Source: an uncultured Spirochaetaceae bacterium
GTDB lineage: Bacteria; Spirochaetota; Spirochaetia; Sphaerochaetales; Sphaerochaetaceae
Direction of reading: 5' to 3'
DNA length: 45,351 bases
Assembly (NCBI GenBank): GCA_944392975.1
Contig: CALXYN010000013.1
Location: forward strand, 1 to 45,351
Positions 16,176 to 28,438 of the stretch are shown one piece after another. The position numbers were made by a program, and so were the translations under genes. Positions within the stretch are counted from its first letter, which is position 1; each line of letters begins with the position of its first letter. The notes under the pieces were generated by a model, which saw only the letters and a list, made by a program, of their open reading frames with translations, did not search any database and had not been told where the DNA came from.

Positions 16176-16745
16176 TCAAGCTTCCTCTGGCCAGAGTCCG
16201 ATTTCCGGAGCTATCTTTGTCATTCCATCGATAGCAAGCTGGATCACATCCTGTGTCTCCATGCCAAGCATCTCAGTGCCCTTTGTGATTACTTCCCTGT
16301 TTACCCCGGCAGCAAATGACTTGTCCTTCCATTTCTTCTTTATTGACTTAACGGAGATTCCTTTCATCTTCTCCGGTCTCATCAGAGCTGTTGCAGTTAT
16401 GAGGCCTGTAAGCTCATCTACGGTGAATAGCATCTTTTCCATCATTTTCTCTGGTTTTACATCCGTCACCATGCCATATCCATGTGAGCAGACTGCATGT
16501 ACAAGCTCTTCCGGAGCATTTATTTCAGCAAGCAGCTCTGGAGCTTTCCTGCAATGCTCTTCTGGGAATTTCTCCCAGTCTATATCGTGCAGAAAACCTA
16601 CGATTCCCCAGAAATCCGGATCCTCTCCGTATCTTTCTGCTGCTTCCCTCATTACAGCTTCTACAGAAAGTGCATGATGATAAAGGCTTTCCGATTCATT
16701 ATATTTTCTGAAAAGCTTTTCAGCTTCTTCTCTTGTCACTGCCAT
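16176..16745 (-). CDS. HD-superfamily hydrolase
   Basis: The 189-residue cytoplasmic protein carries HD-domain metal ligands: YHHALSVEAVM near the start, VGFLHDIDWEKFPEEHC and later AVCSHGYG, plus TVDELTGLI. This subgroup is common in anaerobes and is annotated only as HD-domain hydrolase; the substrate, probably a phosphate ester or nucleotide, is unknown. A good ribosome binding site (GGAGG) precedes the ATG. It lies between rsmD and recG on the same strand. Confidence 0.85.
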   Translation of the reverse strand: MAVTREEAEKLFRKYNESESLYHHALSVEAVMREAAERYGEDPDFWGIVGFLHDIDWEKFPEEHCRKAPELLAEINAPEELVHAVCSHGYGMVTDVKPEKMMEKMLFTVDELTGLITATALMRPEKMKGISVKSIKKKWKDKSFAAGVNREVITKGTEMLGMETQDVIQLAIDGMTKIAPEIGLWPEEA

Positions 16746-16828
16746 GATTTCCTCCTGATGTAAGCGATATTCATTGTATTAAGATAGGTGCAAAGACCTA
16801 AAGTATCCAGAGTCATTTCCTCTTTTTT

Positions 16829-18865
16829 TCAGATCTGTCTTGGCTGAATGAGGCTTCTGTGTTCCAACATCTGGTTTCGTAGTACTGCATTTTCAGCCTT
16901 CAGCAGTCCTTTGTCTTCTCTGATGATTCTCTCAGCTTCCGCTCTTGCTCTTTCGACGATATCGAGATCGCTTGTAAGGGAGGCAAATCTGAGATGCAGA
17001 AAACCGGATTGTCTTTCCCCTGTCATCTCCCCTGGTCCTCTTATCTCCAGGTCCTTTTCCGCTATTCTGAAACCATCGTTTGTTTCTCTCATCACAGTAA
17101 GTCTGGATTTTGCCTCTTCTGTAAGTCCTTTTCCGTAGACAAGGAAGCAGTAGGAGGCGAGGGTGCTTCTTCCGACTCTTCCTCTGAGCTGATGCAGAGC
17201 AGCAAGTCCGAATCTTTCAGCATGCTCGATGATGATGCAGGTTGCTTCAGGGATATCTATTCCGACTTCTATGACAGAAGTTGCAACAAGGTACTGAAGT
17301 TTCTTTTCCCTGAAATCGCGGAGAATCCTCATCTTTTCATCATCCGGCAGTCTTGAATGGATGAGAGCCGATGGAACATCTGGATACTTTTCCTTCAGGA
17401 AGTCGAACATGGTTGTCACATCCCTCAAATCACCTTCACCCTCATCGTCGATACGAGGGTATACGAAATATGCCTGATGACCACGCTGGAATTCGACAGC
17501 GACAGCTTTATACATCTCATCACGCCTTGTTTCATTTACAAGATAGGTCTTTACAGGAATTCTTCCCTTTGGCATGGAGTGAAGGACGGAGACACTGTAA
17601 TCGGCAAACAATGTTAGTGCCAGAGACCGTGGAATGGGGGTGGCTGTCATTGAGAGAATATCTGCATTCTTTCCTTTGTTCATCAGTGCTTCTCTCTGCT
17701 GGACGCCAAACCGATGCTGCTCGTCGATGATTGCGTATCCGAGATTCTTAAAGCTCACATCCTCGGAAAAGAGTGCATGTGTTCCTATTACAAGGTCAGT
17801 AGTTCCTTCTTTCAATGATTTTAAAAGAAGCCGTCTGCTTTCTCCTTTGACGCTACCTGTGATGAAGGCAACCCGTACTCCCAGAGGCATGAGAAGCTCT
17901 GCCGCTCCGTCTGCATGCTGTCTTGCAAGAAGCTCCGTCGGAGCCATGAAGGCAACCTGTTTTCCCTTGTCTATTGCATGAAGTGCGGTAAGCCAGGCAA
18001 CTAGGGTTTTTCCTGATCCGACATCTCCCTGCAAAAGCCTGTTCATCGGGATTGGACTGTCCATGTCCTCCCGGATTTCCTCAGCAGCTTTCAGCTGGTC
18101 TTCTGTCAATGAGAATGGCAGTTTTTTCAAAAGCTCCTCTTCGCGTTTTGTTGGATGACTTTTCTTTCTCTCTGTATTTGGTTTTTCCCTAAGCACGGAG
18201 AGTTCCATCAGAAAGAGCTCGGTGAATGCAAGCGTATCCAAAGCTTTTCTGGCATCTTCCATTGAAAGCGGGAAATGAAGGCGTTTATAAGCTTCATCGT
18301 GGTGCATCAGACCTTCTTTCTCATACATCGATAAAGGAAGCTCATCAGGAATTGGGGAAAGCGCGAGTAGGGAATATTCTGCAGCGCGCCGCATCGTCTT
18401 TTCGGTAAGGCTTCCTGTGAGAGGGTAAACGGGGAGAATTCTGCCAATACCAGCTTCTTCCCGTGTTCTTTTTATTTCAAATGATGATATCTGATAGACA
18501 CCGCGGTTTTTCATGGCTTTGCCATATATGTACCAGCTTGTGCCTGTCATCAGCTGCTGCTTGAGAAAGTATCTGTTGAAACAGAGAATCTCAATTCTTG
18601 TCCCATCATCATCCATTGCCAGGACTTTCAGTGTCCGGCCTGCTTTCGAGCTGAACTCCGCGTGTGAGAGCACTGTTATCCTGCAGGATATCGAAGGGTC
18701 ATCGATACTTGCTTCTCTGATTCGCCTTTCTTCCCTCCTGTCGTCATATGCGCGGGGGCGCAGGGAAATCATGTCGCGGAGGGTTGTGACACCAAGGGAT
18801 GAAAGGTCATCGCTGGCCTTTTTCCCAATTCCCGGTGCCTCTGTGATCCTCCGTCTGTCTGTCAT
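16829..18865 (-). CDS. recG: ATP-dependent DNA helicase RecG
   Basis: The 678-residue helicase regresses stalled replication forks and acts on Holliday junctions and D-loops. It has an N-terminal helix-hairpin region (EAPGIGKKASDDLSSLGV), an OB-fold wedge domain, then helicase motifs: LLQGDVGSGKT (Walker A), IIDEQHRFG (DEQH), MTATPIPRSLAL and the C-terminal QLRGRVGRS motif. Length is close to the E. coli enzyme. One base separates its start from the yggT stop, so the two are coupled. Confidence 0.96.
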   Translation of the reverse strand: MTDRRRITEAPGIGKKASDDLSSLGVTTLRDMISLRPRAYDDRREERRIREASIDDPSISCRITVLSHAEFSSKAGRTLKVLAMDDDGTRIEILCFNRYFLKQQLMTGTSWYIYGKAMKNRGVYQISSFEIKRTREEAGIGRILPVYPLTGSLTEKTMRRAAEYSLLALSPIPDELPLSMYEKEGLMHHDEAYKRLHFPLSMEDARKALDTLAFTELFLMELSVLREKPNTERKKSHPTKREEELLKKLPFSLTEDQLKAAEEIREDMDSPIPMNRLLQGDVGSGKTLVAWLTALHAIDKGKQVAFMAPTELLARQHADGAAELLMPLGVRVAFITGSVKGESRRLLLKSLKEGTTDLVIGTHALFSEDVSFKNLGYAIIDEQHRFGVQQREALMNKGKNADILSMTATPIPRSLALTLFADYSVSVLHSMPKGRIPVKTYLVNETRRDEMYKAVAVEFQRGHQAYFVYPRIDDEGEGDLRDVTTMFDFLKEKYPDVPSALIHSRLPDDEKMRILRDFREKKLQYLVATSVIEVGIDIPEATCIIIEHAERFGLAALHQLRGRVGRSTLASYCFLVYGKGLTEEAKSRLTVMRETNDGFRIAEKDLEIRGPGEMTGERQSGFLHLRFASLTSDLDIVERARAEAERIIREDKGLLKAENAVLRNQMLEHRSLIQPRQI

Positions 18866-18866
18866 C

Positions 18867-19457
18867 TCAGAGCGGTATCCTCATTGCAAGATCTGCAAGT
18901 ATTATGAAAGCTCTCTTCAATACGAAATAGAGTGCGATATTTATCAGAAGGGAGATGAGTGCGACTGTGCTTTCTTTTGGGATTCTTGTTCCAAAACTCT
19001 TTCTCACGAGATTTGAAATCGGGTCAGAGAACTGACCAGACATGTTATACATCATAGGATTACGCGAGAATGCGGCAACCGTCCTGAAGATGAGCATGAT
19101 GATTGAAAAAAAGAGAAAGATTGAGATGCCATATGCCCAGAATGCATAGATGATGTTTGCGAGAATTATTCCCAGCGTCAGGAATCCGTAATTTCCGAAC
19201 ACTGAAAGCAGAGTCTGTACGACGGCAATCACTCCGACTGCAAATACCGGGGAGAAATCAAGCATGCCCATTCTTGCTGTTGAGGAGCGGAATAGGGACA
19301 GGTAAGGGTCCACGATTTTTGCCATGTAGTATGTGAATGAACCCGGTCTCGGATAAGGACGAACCCATGAAAGGATGATCCTTATCCAGATCAGAAACGA
19401 GTATATTTCAAGTAGTCTTGCCGCAAAAAGCGAAATAGACATCAGTGTGTGATGCAT
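18867..19457 (-). CDS. YggT family membrane protein
   Basis: A 196-residue integral membrane protein made of two YggT repeats with about four to five membrane segments; each repeat has the family pattern (LLEIYSFLIWIRIILSW...PYPRPGS...VDPYLSLFRS and SGQFSDPISNLVRKSFG...RIP). The role of YggT proteins is not well defined; envelope or osmotic functions have been suggested. The start is the second of two adjacent ATGs, because GGAGG sits five bases before it; the longer frame begins with a TTG inside that site. It lies between dnaE (19 bases) and recG (1 base). Confidence 0.85.
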   Translation of the reverse strand: MHHTLMSISLFAARLLEIYSFLIWIRIILSWVRPYPRPGSFTYYMAKIVDPYLSLFRSSTARMGMLDFSPVFAVGVIAVVQTLLSVFGNYGFLTLGIILANIIYAFWAYGISIFLFFSIIMLIFRTVAAFSRNPMMYNMSGQFSDPISNLVRKSFGTRIPKESTVALISLLINIALYFVLKRAFIILADLAMRIPL

Positions 19458-19476
19458 CATGTCCTCCAATTAGAAG

Positions 19477-22400
19477 TTAAGAAATCCAGACCTTCTTGAC
19501 CAGTGGTTTCGACTCAAGTTCTTCAAGAAGCGTACGGGAATAGTCTACATGGTACATTCCTCCGGCTCTCAATTCCTCAGAACGGTTTCCATCAATGGTG
19601 AATGATACTGGAATAAAACCCTCATGATCCTGCAATGATTTTCCAATCTCTCTCAGTTCCTCCGTTCTGTATGTCTCGCTCTTTCTAAGCTGAATGTGAA
19701 CCATTGTCACAGCTTCTGGTTTGAGTTCCTTTGGAGAAACGACAGAGGAGAGTGTGAATGATAGCCTCGTGTCTCCTTCTTTTTTATGGAATACTCCTCT
19801 GAATCCATAAATCTGATCATCCTCGATTTTGTCCCTTATGAGCTCGTATGTTGAAGGGAATGCGACAGCATCCACATCGCCTTCCTTTGTCTGCAATGTG
19901 AAGATTCCCATCTTCTCCTTTTTGGCTTTTGTAATTACCTGCCTTGTTGCAGTGACAAGAGCTATAAGGGATGTTTCCTGCTCAAACGGAATTGTATCTG
20001 GATCTGAGAGGTTTACCCGCACAGAGGCAGCTATCTCTCGTTCGTATTCATCGAGAGGATGGCCCGAGATGTAGAAGCCAAGGTATTCCTTTTCCATCTG
20101 CAGTTTCTCTGCAAGCGGAATCGGCTCTGCTCCTCTCATCTTGAAGTCGCCAACAACCGGATCATCTGTTCCAAAGAGTGAGAGCTGGCCATATGCTGTC
20201 GATTCCTTTGCTTCCCTGTCGAATCTGAGAGCATCTTCGAGATTCTCAAGAAGTGTTGCCGTATCCGTTCCTGTCTCATCAAAAGCCCCTGCCTTGATCA
20301 GGGATTCGATGGTCTTCGAGCTTATGGCTTCACCTTGTCTGGATAGGAAATCCATGAAATCCTTGTATGGACCATGAGCTTCACGTTCCTTGATGATTTC
20401 CCCGACGACGTTCTCTCCCACATTCTTGATACCTGCAAGGCCGTAGATGATATTGCCATCAACGACGTTGAAATGCTTTTCTGATTTATTTATGGAAGGC
20501 GGAAGTATCTTCAGGCCATACTTTGGAGCAAGGTTGAGATACTCTGTGAATTTCGCAGGATTGTTCATTTCGTTGGTGAGGTTCGCTGCGAGAAATTCTG
20601 CAGGGTAGTTTGCCTTCAGGAATGCAGTCTGGTATGCGACGATTGAATATGCAACAGCATGCGATTTGTTGAAACCATATCCTGCAAAAGGTTCCAGGAT
20701 GTGGAAAATCTCCTCGGCATGCTCTTCTGTGAATCCGTTCTTTACAGCACCAGCCTTGAATTTGATAAGCTCTTCGGCAAGCTTTTCCTTCTTTTTCTTA
20801 CCCATGATACGTCTGAGGTTGTCAGCTTGTCCCAGTGTGTAACCCGCTATGATCTGGGCAACCTTCATTACCTGTTCCTGATAGACAATGACTCCATAGG
20901 TTTCCTTGAGCTCATCCTCAAGACATGGATCGGGGTATTTGATAGGTATTCTGCCAAACTTTGCATCGATGAACTGGTCGATGAACTGCATCGGGCCCGG
21001 TCTGTAAAGTGCGTTCAAAGCAACAAGCTCTTCTATCGTCTGTGGATGTTCTCGTCTGAGGATATCAGCCATGCCGTCTGATTCAAACTGGAACACGCAT
21101 TTGGAATCTCCCCTGCACAGCATGTCGAAGGTCTTCTGGTCTCTTTCATCGATTTTGTTGATATCGAAATCTGGTTCTTTCTTATGTATGAGCTCTACTG
21201 TGTGCTTGATGAGTGTGAGAGTCTTCAGTCCCAGAAAGTCCATCTTTACGAGTCCACAGTTCTCAATCTGTGTCATCGGATACTGGGTGGATATTGATCC
21301 TGTTTTAGGATCTGCGTAAAGCGGTACGTACTGATCAAGGTTTTCCCGCCCGATAACAACACCTGCCGCATGGAGTGACGAATGCCTGTTAAGACCTTCA
21401 AGACGTCTTGCTGTATCAAAGAGTTCTGCATACAGCGGTCCTCTGTTCTCAATCTCTTTCAGCCTTGGCTCCAGCGCGAAGGCTTTGTCGAGAGTCATCT
21501 TCAATTCATCGGAGATGAGGGCACAGATTTTGTTGGACTCCTCATATGGGATATCAAGGACACGGCAGACATCCTTCACGACCTGTTTCGGCTTCAGTGT
21601 TCCGAATGTGATAATCTGGCCAACCCGGTCTTTCCCATAATGTTCAGTAACATAGTCTATGACCTGGCTTCTTCCCTCGAAGCAGAAGTCAACGTCGAAA
21701 TCCGGAAGGGATACTCGCTCAGGATTCAGAAAGCGTTCGAAGATGAGATTGTACTTCATCGGATCGACGTCGGTGATGGTCGTTGCATATGCAACGAGTG
21801 AGCCCGCGCCGCTTCCTCGTCCAGGACCTACCGGTATATTGTGTGTTTTTGCCCAGTGAATGTAGTCGCGGACGATAAGGAAGTATGCAGGGAAGTCCAT
21901 CTGAATGATGATTCCAAGTTCGTAATCCAATCTCTGCTGCAGTTCGGGAGTGACTACCGGATATCTTGCCTTCAGACCTTCATTGGCAAGATATGTAAGG
22001 TACTCCGCATCGCTTTTGAACTCTGGTGGAATAGTGCACTTTGGAAGAATAGGGCCAGGAAATGCGATTTCAAGGTGGCAGCGCTCTGCAATCTTGCCGC
22101 TGTTCTCCACGGCTTCCGGACACCATGAAAAGAGCTCAGCCATCTCTTCCGGAGTGCGGAAATAAAATTCTCCTTCTTTATAGCGGAGTCTGTTTTTGTC
22201 TGTTTTCTTAGATGCTGTTCCGATACAGAGAAGTGTGTCATGTGCATTCCAGTCATCCTTTTCGATGTAGTGGATGTCATTAGTGCATACAGGAGGAATG
22301 TCGCATTCGCGGGCAAGACGGAGAATCAGGGGCAGAATCTTCTTGTCTTCAGGTAGTCCGTGATCCTGCATCTCCAGATAGTATCTGTCTCCGAAGACGC

Positions 22401-22887
22401 TCTTGTACCAGAGTGCTGTTTCCTTCGCTTTCTCGTAATTATCATGAAGAAGGTTCTGGGCTATCTCTCCAGCAAGACAGGCAGAGAGACAGATGATGTC
22501 CTCGCTATGAGCTTCCAGTACTTCATGGTCAATTCTCGGTTTGTAGTAAAACCCTTCTTTATAGGAGATTGAATTGAGCTCCATCAGATTGTGGTAGCCT
22601 TTATCGCTCATCGCCAGACAGATAAGGTGGTAGTATCTGTTTCCCTCTGAAGAGGGTGATCTGTCCCGTCTGTTATGGGAGATGTAGAATTCGCAGCCGA
22701 CAATTGGATTGATGCCCTCTTTCTTGCATGCTTCATAGAAAGTAACGGCACCGAACATGTTTCCGTGGTCAGTTATGGCAAGGCTTGTCATTCCGCATTC
22801 TTTTGCCTTTGCCATGTATTTCGGTATGGATGCAGCTCCGTCAAGGAGCGAATAATCCGTATGATTGTGTAGGTGTACAAAGCTCAT
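19477..22887 (-). CDS. dnaE: DNA polymerase III subunit alpha
   Basis: The 1,136-residue replicative polymerase catalytic subunit. The N-terminal PHP domain starts HLHNHTDYSLLDG. The polymerase core has GPGRGSGAGSLVAYA and the catalytic aspartates in LPDFDVDFCFEGR (Asp398 and Asp400), with MDFLGLKTL further on. The C-terminal part includes helix-hairpin-helix motifs and an OB fold. Length is usual for DnaE1. It heads a minus-strand run with yggT and recG; the upstream ATG is 38 bases from the end of the molybdenum-hydroxylase set. Confidence 0.97.
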   Translation of the reverse strand: MSFVHLHNHTDYSLLDGAASIPKYMAKAKECGMTSLAITDHGNMFGAVTFYEACKKEGINPIVGCEFYISHNRRDRSPSSEGNRYYHLICLAMSDKGYHNLMELNSISYKEGFYYKPRIDHEVLEAHSEDIICLSACLAGEIAQNLLHDNYEKAKETALWYKSVFGDRYYLEMQDHGLPEDKKILPLILRLARECDIPPVCTNDIHYIEKDDWNAHDTLLCIGTASKKTDKNRLRYKEGEFYFRTPEEMAELFSWCPEAVENSGKIAERCHLEIAFPGPILPKCTIPPEFKSDAEYLTYLANEGLKARYPVVTPELQQRLDYELGIIIQMDFPAYFLIVRDYIHWAKTHNIPVGPGRGSGAGSLVAYATTITDVDPMKYNLIFERFLNPERVSLPDFDVDFCFEGRSQVIDYVTEHYGKDRVGQIITFGTLKPKQVVKDVCRVLDIPYEESNKICALISDELKMTLDKAFALEPRLKEIENRGPLYAELFDTARRLEGLNRHSSLHAAGVVIGRENLDQYVPLYADPKTGSISTQYPMTQIENCGLVKMDFLGLKTLTLIKHTVELIHKKEPDFDINKIDERDQKTFDMLCRGDSKCVFQFESDGMADILRREHPQTIEELVALNALYRPGPMQFIDQFIDAKFGRIPIKYPDPCLEDELKETYGVIVYQEQVMKVAQIIAGYTLGQADNLRRIMGKKKKEKLAEELIKFKAGAVKNGFTEEHAEEIFHILEPFAGYGFNKSHAVAYSIVAYQTAFLKANYPAEFLAANLTNEMNNPAKFTEYLNLAPKYGLKILPPSINKSEKHFNVVDGNIIYGLAGIKNVGENVVGEIIKEREAHGPYKDFMDFLSRQGEAISSKTIESLIKAGAFDETGTDTATLLENLEDALRFDREAKESTAYGQLSLFGTDDPVVGDFKMRGAEPIPLAEKLQMEKEYLGFYISGHPLDEYEREIAASVRVNLSDPDTIPFEQETSLIALVTATRQVITKAKKEKMGIFTLQTKEGDVDAVAFPSTYELIRDKIEDDQIYGFRGVFHKKEGDTRLSFTLSSVVSPKELKPEAVTMVHIQLRKSETYRTEELREIGKSLQDHEGFIPVSFTIDGNRSEELRAGGMYHVDYSRTLLEELESKPLVKKVWIS

Positions 22888-22925
22888 TGCATCGGATTAT
22901 AAGCGATGGAGATGTTTTTGTCCTC

Positions 22926-23828
22926 TCATCTTTCCTCAGTAGGTATGGTGAGTGTCTCTTCATTCAATGCATCTATGATTTCATACAAGAGTACTCTTGT
23001 CCTTGTCTTCTGCAGCGGAGAAATATTCTGGAAAGAAGATTCTATGAAAGTGAATATCATGGATTCCAGTGTATTCAGCTCCTCATCGTAGACAGGGAAA
23101 CGGAGGGAGGAGAAGATGTTGTCTATATCCCTTGAGTAACAGACGCCGTGGGTAGGGTATGTGAATGCGATTTTAGGGTTGATGAGAATGTCCTGGTCAA
23201 GCATTGCGGTGAAAGCTACCGCAACGGAATTCTCGGGATCCAGCATGAAAGAACCGACTTCCTTGAAGTACTGGCAGTTCTTTTCTATGAATGCAATCCT
23301 CACACGGGAAATCATGCCCTGTGGTGGCAGTACTATCCTTCCGCTTTTGTCCAGAAGTCTTGTAATCTGAAGCCATCTTGAATGGAGTCTCTTCTTCTTT
23401 ATGAATCTGACTTCTGCTGTCGCATCGAGTGCGATGAGGGTTCCAGGGAAAGAAGTCGTGAAATCTTTTGTTGCTATTGTTCCTCCGATTGTCGCCCTTC
23501 TTGTGATGAGCCTGCTGCCGATTTTCTGTATGTTTTCAATGAGGGCTCCTGGCAGAACTGCCTTTCCGGTACTGAGTATCTCGTCGAGCGTAACCATTGC
23601 CCCGAACTCTGCAAATCTGTCATTTCTCTGGAATCTATGCAGTTCCTCGATATCTCCGAGATAGATGATTTCGGCATTCATCTTTCTTGAAGGGTAGGAA
23701 TCTGGTCTGGACATGATGAAAGTTCCGCCTGCCCACAGGGAGGAGGTAGGATAGTGCAGAATGACAGTTGCATATTCGCTGAGGTTCTTCGGCGTGTGGA
23801 TATTAGGCGAACTGAGACCTTCGTACAT
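22926..23828 (-). CDS. FAD-binding subunit of a xanthine dehydrogenase-family complex
   Basis: The 300-residue protein matches the FAD domain of CO dehydrogenase/xanthine dehydrogenase medium subunits: the pyrophosphate-binding loop LWAGGTFIM near residue 32, GAMVTLDEI, ATIGGTIATKDF and SRVRI, and a C-terminal CO_deh_flav_C-like part. It would pass electrons from the 2Fe-2S subunit to an acceptor. The ATG has an AAGGAGA site and overlaps the upstream iron-sulfur gene by 26 bases, implying co-translation. The second FAD-loop residues are somewhat divergent from the usual PSAD pattern. Confidence 0.85.
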   Translation of the reverse strand: MYEGLSSPNIHTPKNLSEYATVILHYPTSSLWAGGTFIMSRPDSYPSRKMNAEIIYLGDIEELHRFQRNDRFAEFGAMVTLDEILSTGKAVLPGALIENIQKIGSRLITRRATIGGTIATKDFTTSFPGTLIALDATAEVRFIKKKRLHSRWLQITRLLDKSGRIVLPPQGMISRVRIAFIEKNCQYFKEVGSFMLDPENSVAVAFTAMLDQDILINPKIAFTYPTHGVCYSRDIDNIFSSLRFPVYDEELNTLESMIFTFIESSFQNISPLQKTRTRVLLYEIIDALNEETLTIPTEER

Positions 23829-24291
23829 TTCTCTTTCTCCTTATTTCGATGCCGCGGCGGACTATCATGATCTCGTCTTCCGGATCCATGCATGGACACT
23901 TTACGATGGAAAGCTCCTTCAGGATCTCTTCAGGATTTGTGATTCCCTCGTCTATCAGGGATTCAAAAATCAGCGAGCGCGATGCATAGCACTCCGGACA
24001 AGGATAGCTGCCAACGCTCTCATATGCTTTTTCTATATCCTTCATGTTCTTTGATTTTCTGAAGGACTCAAAGGTGGTCACATTCTTTCCTCTGATCTCA
24101 AAAGCCGGAACCATACATGAAAGCATGACCTTGCCATCAACAAGCACGGTACAGAGTCCGCACATTGCGCCATTGCAATGGTTGACAGTGTCATTGTCAC
24201 CGGTATTGTCGCGGAGAATCAGGGAGAGGGGTTTGTCTGAGTTGAGTGAGAGGGTGAGTGTCTTTCCATCAATTGTACAGTCAATCTTCAT
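23803..24291 (-). CDS. 2Fe-2S subunit of a xanthine dehydrogenase-family complex
   Basis: The 162-residue protein has the two-domain layout of the small subunit. The plant-ferredoxin-like domain has HCNGAMCGLCTVLVDGKV followed by MLSC, and the helical domain has YPCPECYAS and KCPCMDPEDEI in place of the common CGFC and CRCTGY. All cluster cysteines seem present. It overlaps the large-subunit gene by 11 bases and the FAD gene by 26, so the three are a tight operon in the order large, 2Fe-2S, FAD. Confidence 0.88.
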   Translation of the reverse strand: MKIDCTIDGKTLTLSLNSDKPLSLILRDNTGDNDTVNHCNGAMCGLCTVLVDGKVMLSCMVPAFEIRGKNVTTFESFRKSKNMKDIEKAYESVGSYPCPECYASRSLIFESLIDEGITNPEEILKELSIVKCPCMDPEDEIMIVRRGIEIRRKRNVRRSQFA

Positions 24292-26221
24292 GTTTTTCCT
24301 CCCGGAATGCCTGATTTATCTCCTCCGCTGTTATCGGAAGGGAAGAGGCGTGTCTTCCGGCGGCCTGTTTCATTGCATTTGACAGAGCACCAAGAGTAAG
24401 CCCCCTTGCAAGCTGTTGCACAGAAGATATCGTGTCGTCTGTTCCATCTTCTGATATATCGAGATGAATTCTGAAGGAAAGCGGTATATTCATTCCGTTC
24501 TCCCGCAGCGTCATCATGATTGTTCGTCTGAGCGAGTTCTCTAGCGAAGAGCGGTCCATGATGGTCGGGAAAGTGAAAGCTCCCCAGATATTATAAACTG
24601 AAGGAATCATCGACAGCTTGTCGATTCTCACCTCACAGGCTATCGCGCCATAGCCTGAATTCTCGAACTCGCATGGATAGTATGTATTTTCCGCATCGAA
24701 TTTAAGCGATACAGGAAGCTTTTCTGTATCCTTGATGACATTGAGTCTCTTTGCAGCATTGTCGAGCTGCAACGTGAATGATGATACAAGGCGTGAAAGC
24801 ACGTCAGGACCCGTGTCCAGAGTATCAGGCCCCTGATCAAGGAAGAGTACACCTTCAGGGCGGCCGGGAATGATTTTATCTGAAATCCTCTTTTTCCAGA
24901 GCTTCATCGTTTTCTGGTGCGTCATTGCTGATGTGTTTATCGTGATGTTCTGCTTCTGGGTGAATGTCATCATTGCATAAAATCCGGTCTCTTTGGACAG
25001 TGTTGTGGAGAATCCTGAAATGCCCGCTCCAGATGCGATGCCGATTCCCTTAAGGTATCCAAGGAGCCCGAATTCTTCTTTCTGGAAAGTATTGGCAGAC
25101 CACTTCCTGTCAAATGATGATGCCCTGACTACGGATTCCAGACACTTTTTCTGTTCATCCATGTCAAAACCAGGTATGTAATCCGTGAACTTCCGTTTCT
25201 CTTTTTCAATCATCATTCTGTAGAGATACGGTGTTGTGCCGGCAATCTCAGCAAGCCGAGATATATGATACTCTGTTGAGGCAAGCGCTTCACTGTAACC
25301 AAGGGAACCACAGAACGAGGCCGTTGGTTTTGGAGATGATGTTATCTTCACGCTTCCTCTGAATCCCTTGAGAGGATATGGCGGAATAAGGCCTGTCATT
25401 GCCTGTCTCTGATACTCTTCAGGAAGGAATGCGAATGCACCCTGGTCAACAGTCATCTCAGCCGTCTCGAATACCGGTTTTGAATCTTCATCAAGAAGCA
25501 CTCTCCTCTTTACATTCACTGCAGGACGGGAGAAGAATCCTTCATCTCTTATTTCTGATGGAAGCCCTGTTTTGATGGTTGCAGTAGCTGCAATAGCAGC
25601 AAAGACTGCCGGTGCAATCAGAAACTCATCGTGTTTCGAAGTGTATGGAAGAACATGGACAATGATGTTCCTTTTCGGATAACCTGTGGCCCTTTCAACT
25701 GTATCCCTGATTAAATCTGTCCATTGGGTAGGTGCTTCAATATGCATATTCGCACCATCCATCCAGGCTGTGACCGTAAAAAGCTTGTTGTTTCTTCTGG
25801 CAATTCTAGTAAGAGAGAAATCAGTTTCTGTTTCTCTGTATTTACCGTCTGTATTCTCATCCATTTCTCCCCAGCCATATTCAAGAGTGTCTGGGAGGTC
25901 CTGTTCTTCTGCCTCTTCTCCTAAAGCTTCTGTAGTAAGCCCGATTTCCCTCATCATCAGCTCAGCAGATTCGTAGTCAGGAGCAAAAAGGGCAAGAATG
26001 ACCTGCTCGGGAAATGATATTGTTTCCTTTGCAATCAGGGGCATGGAACGGCCAAAGAACTGTATGGTATTGTTTCCGGGGAGGTCTCTTCCCGTAATGA
26101 CAAGATACCTGGAATCCAGGTTTGGAAGCTTCAGCTCAGAGATGCGCTCATTGCCTTTCTTCGCATGAAGAAGGATGCCGCAGCGCATATTGTAACGTGA
26201 GAAGTTCTTACGGTCAGCCAT
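24281..26221 (-). CDS. Molybdopterin-binding-type large subunit, divergent xanthine dehydrogenase family
   Basis: The 646-residue product has an N-terminal a/b hammerhead-like part (LDSRYLVITGRDLPG...PLIAKE...) and the molybdenum-binding domains, but is shorter than the usual 750-780 residues. Several cofactor or active-site motifs are changed: the GGGFGGK loop position reads LPYTSKHDE, the FRGFG position reads FCGSLG, and near the C-terminus the GxGEPP motif with the catalytic Glu is replaced by LARGLTLGA. It may be a specialised or inactive branch. The start at 26221 (MADRKNF) was chosen over 26257 because the upstream codons have no family character. It is divergent from ligA with 66 bases between starts. 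Confidence 0.75.
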   Translation of the reverse strand: MADRKNFSRYNMRCGILLHAKKGNERISELKLPNLDSRYLVITGRDLPGNNTIQFFGRSMPLIAKETISFPEQVILALFAPDYESAELMMREIGLTTEALGEEAEEQDLPDTLEYGWGEMDENTDGKYRETETDFSLTRIARRNNKLFTVTAWMDGANMHIEAPTQWTDLIRDTVERATGYPKRNIIVHVLPYTSKHDEFLIAPAVFAAIAATATIKTGLPSEIRDEGFFSRPAVNVKRRVLLDEDSKPVFETAEMTVDQGAFAFLPEEYQRQAMTGLIPPYPLKGFRGSVKITSSPKPTASFCGSLGYSEALASTEYHISRLAEIAGTTPYLYRMMIEKEKRKFTDYIPGFDMDEQKKCLESVVRASSFDRKWSANTFQKEEFGLLGYLKGIGIASGAGISGFSTTLSKETGFYAMMTFTQKQNITINTSAMTHQKTMKLWKKRISDKIIPGRPEGVLFLDQGPDTLDTGPDVLSRLVSSFTLQLDNAAKRLNVIKDTEKLPVSLKFDAENTYYPCEFENSGYGAIACEVRIDKLSMIPSVYNIWGAFTFPTIMDRSSLENSLRRTIMMTLRENGMNIPLSFRIHLDISEDGTDDTISSVQQLARGLTLGALSNAMKQAAGRHASSLPITAEEINQAFREEKHED

Positions 26222-26227
26222 GAATAG

Positions 26228-28393
<2,166 letters not shown>

Positions 28394-28438
28394 TGTACCA
28401 ACCGGCTTAAATAATGTATAAGGAGGCTGGAGGCATTA

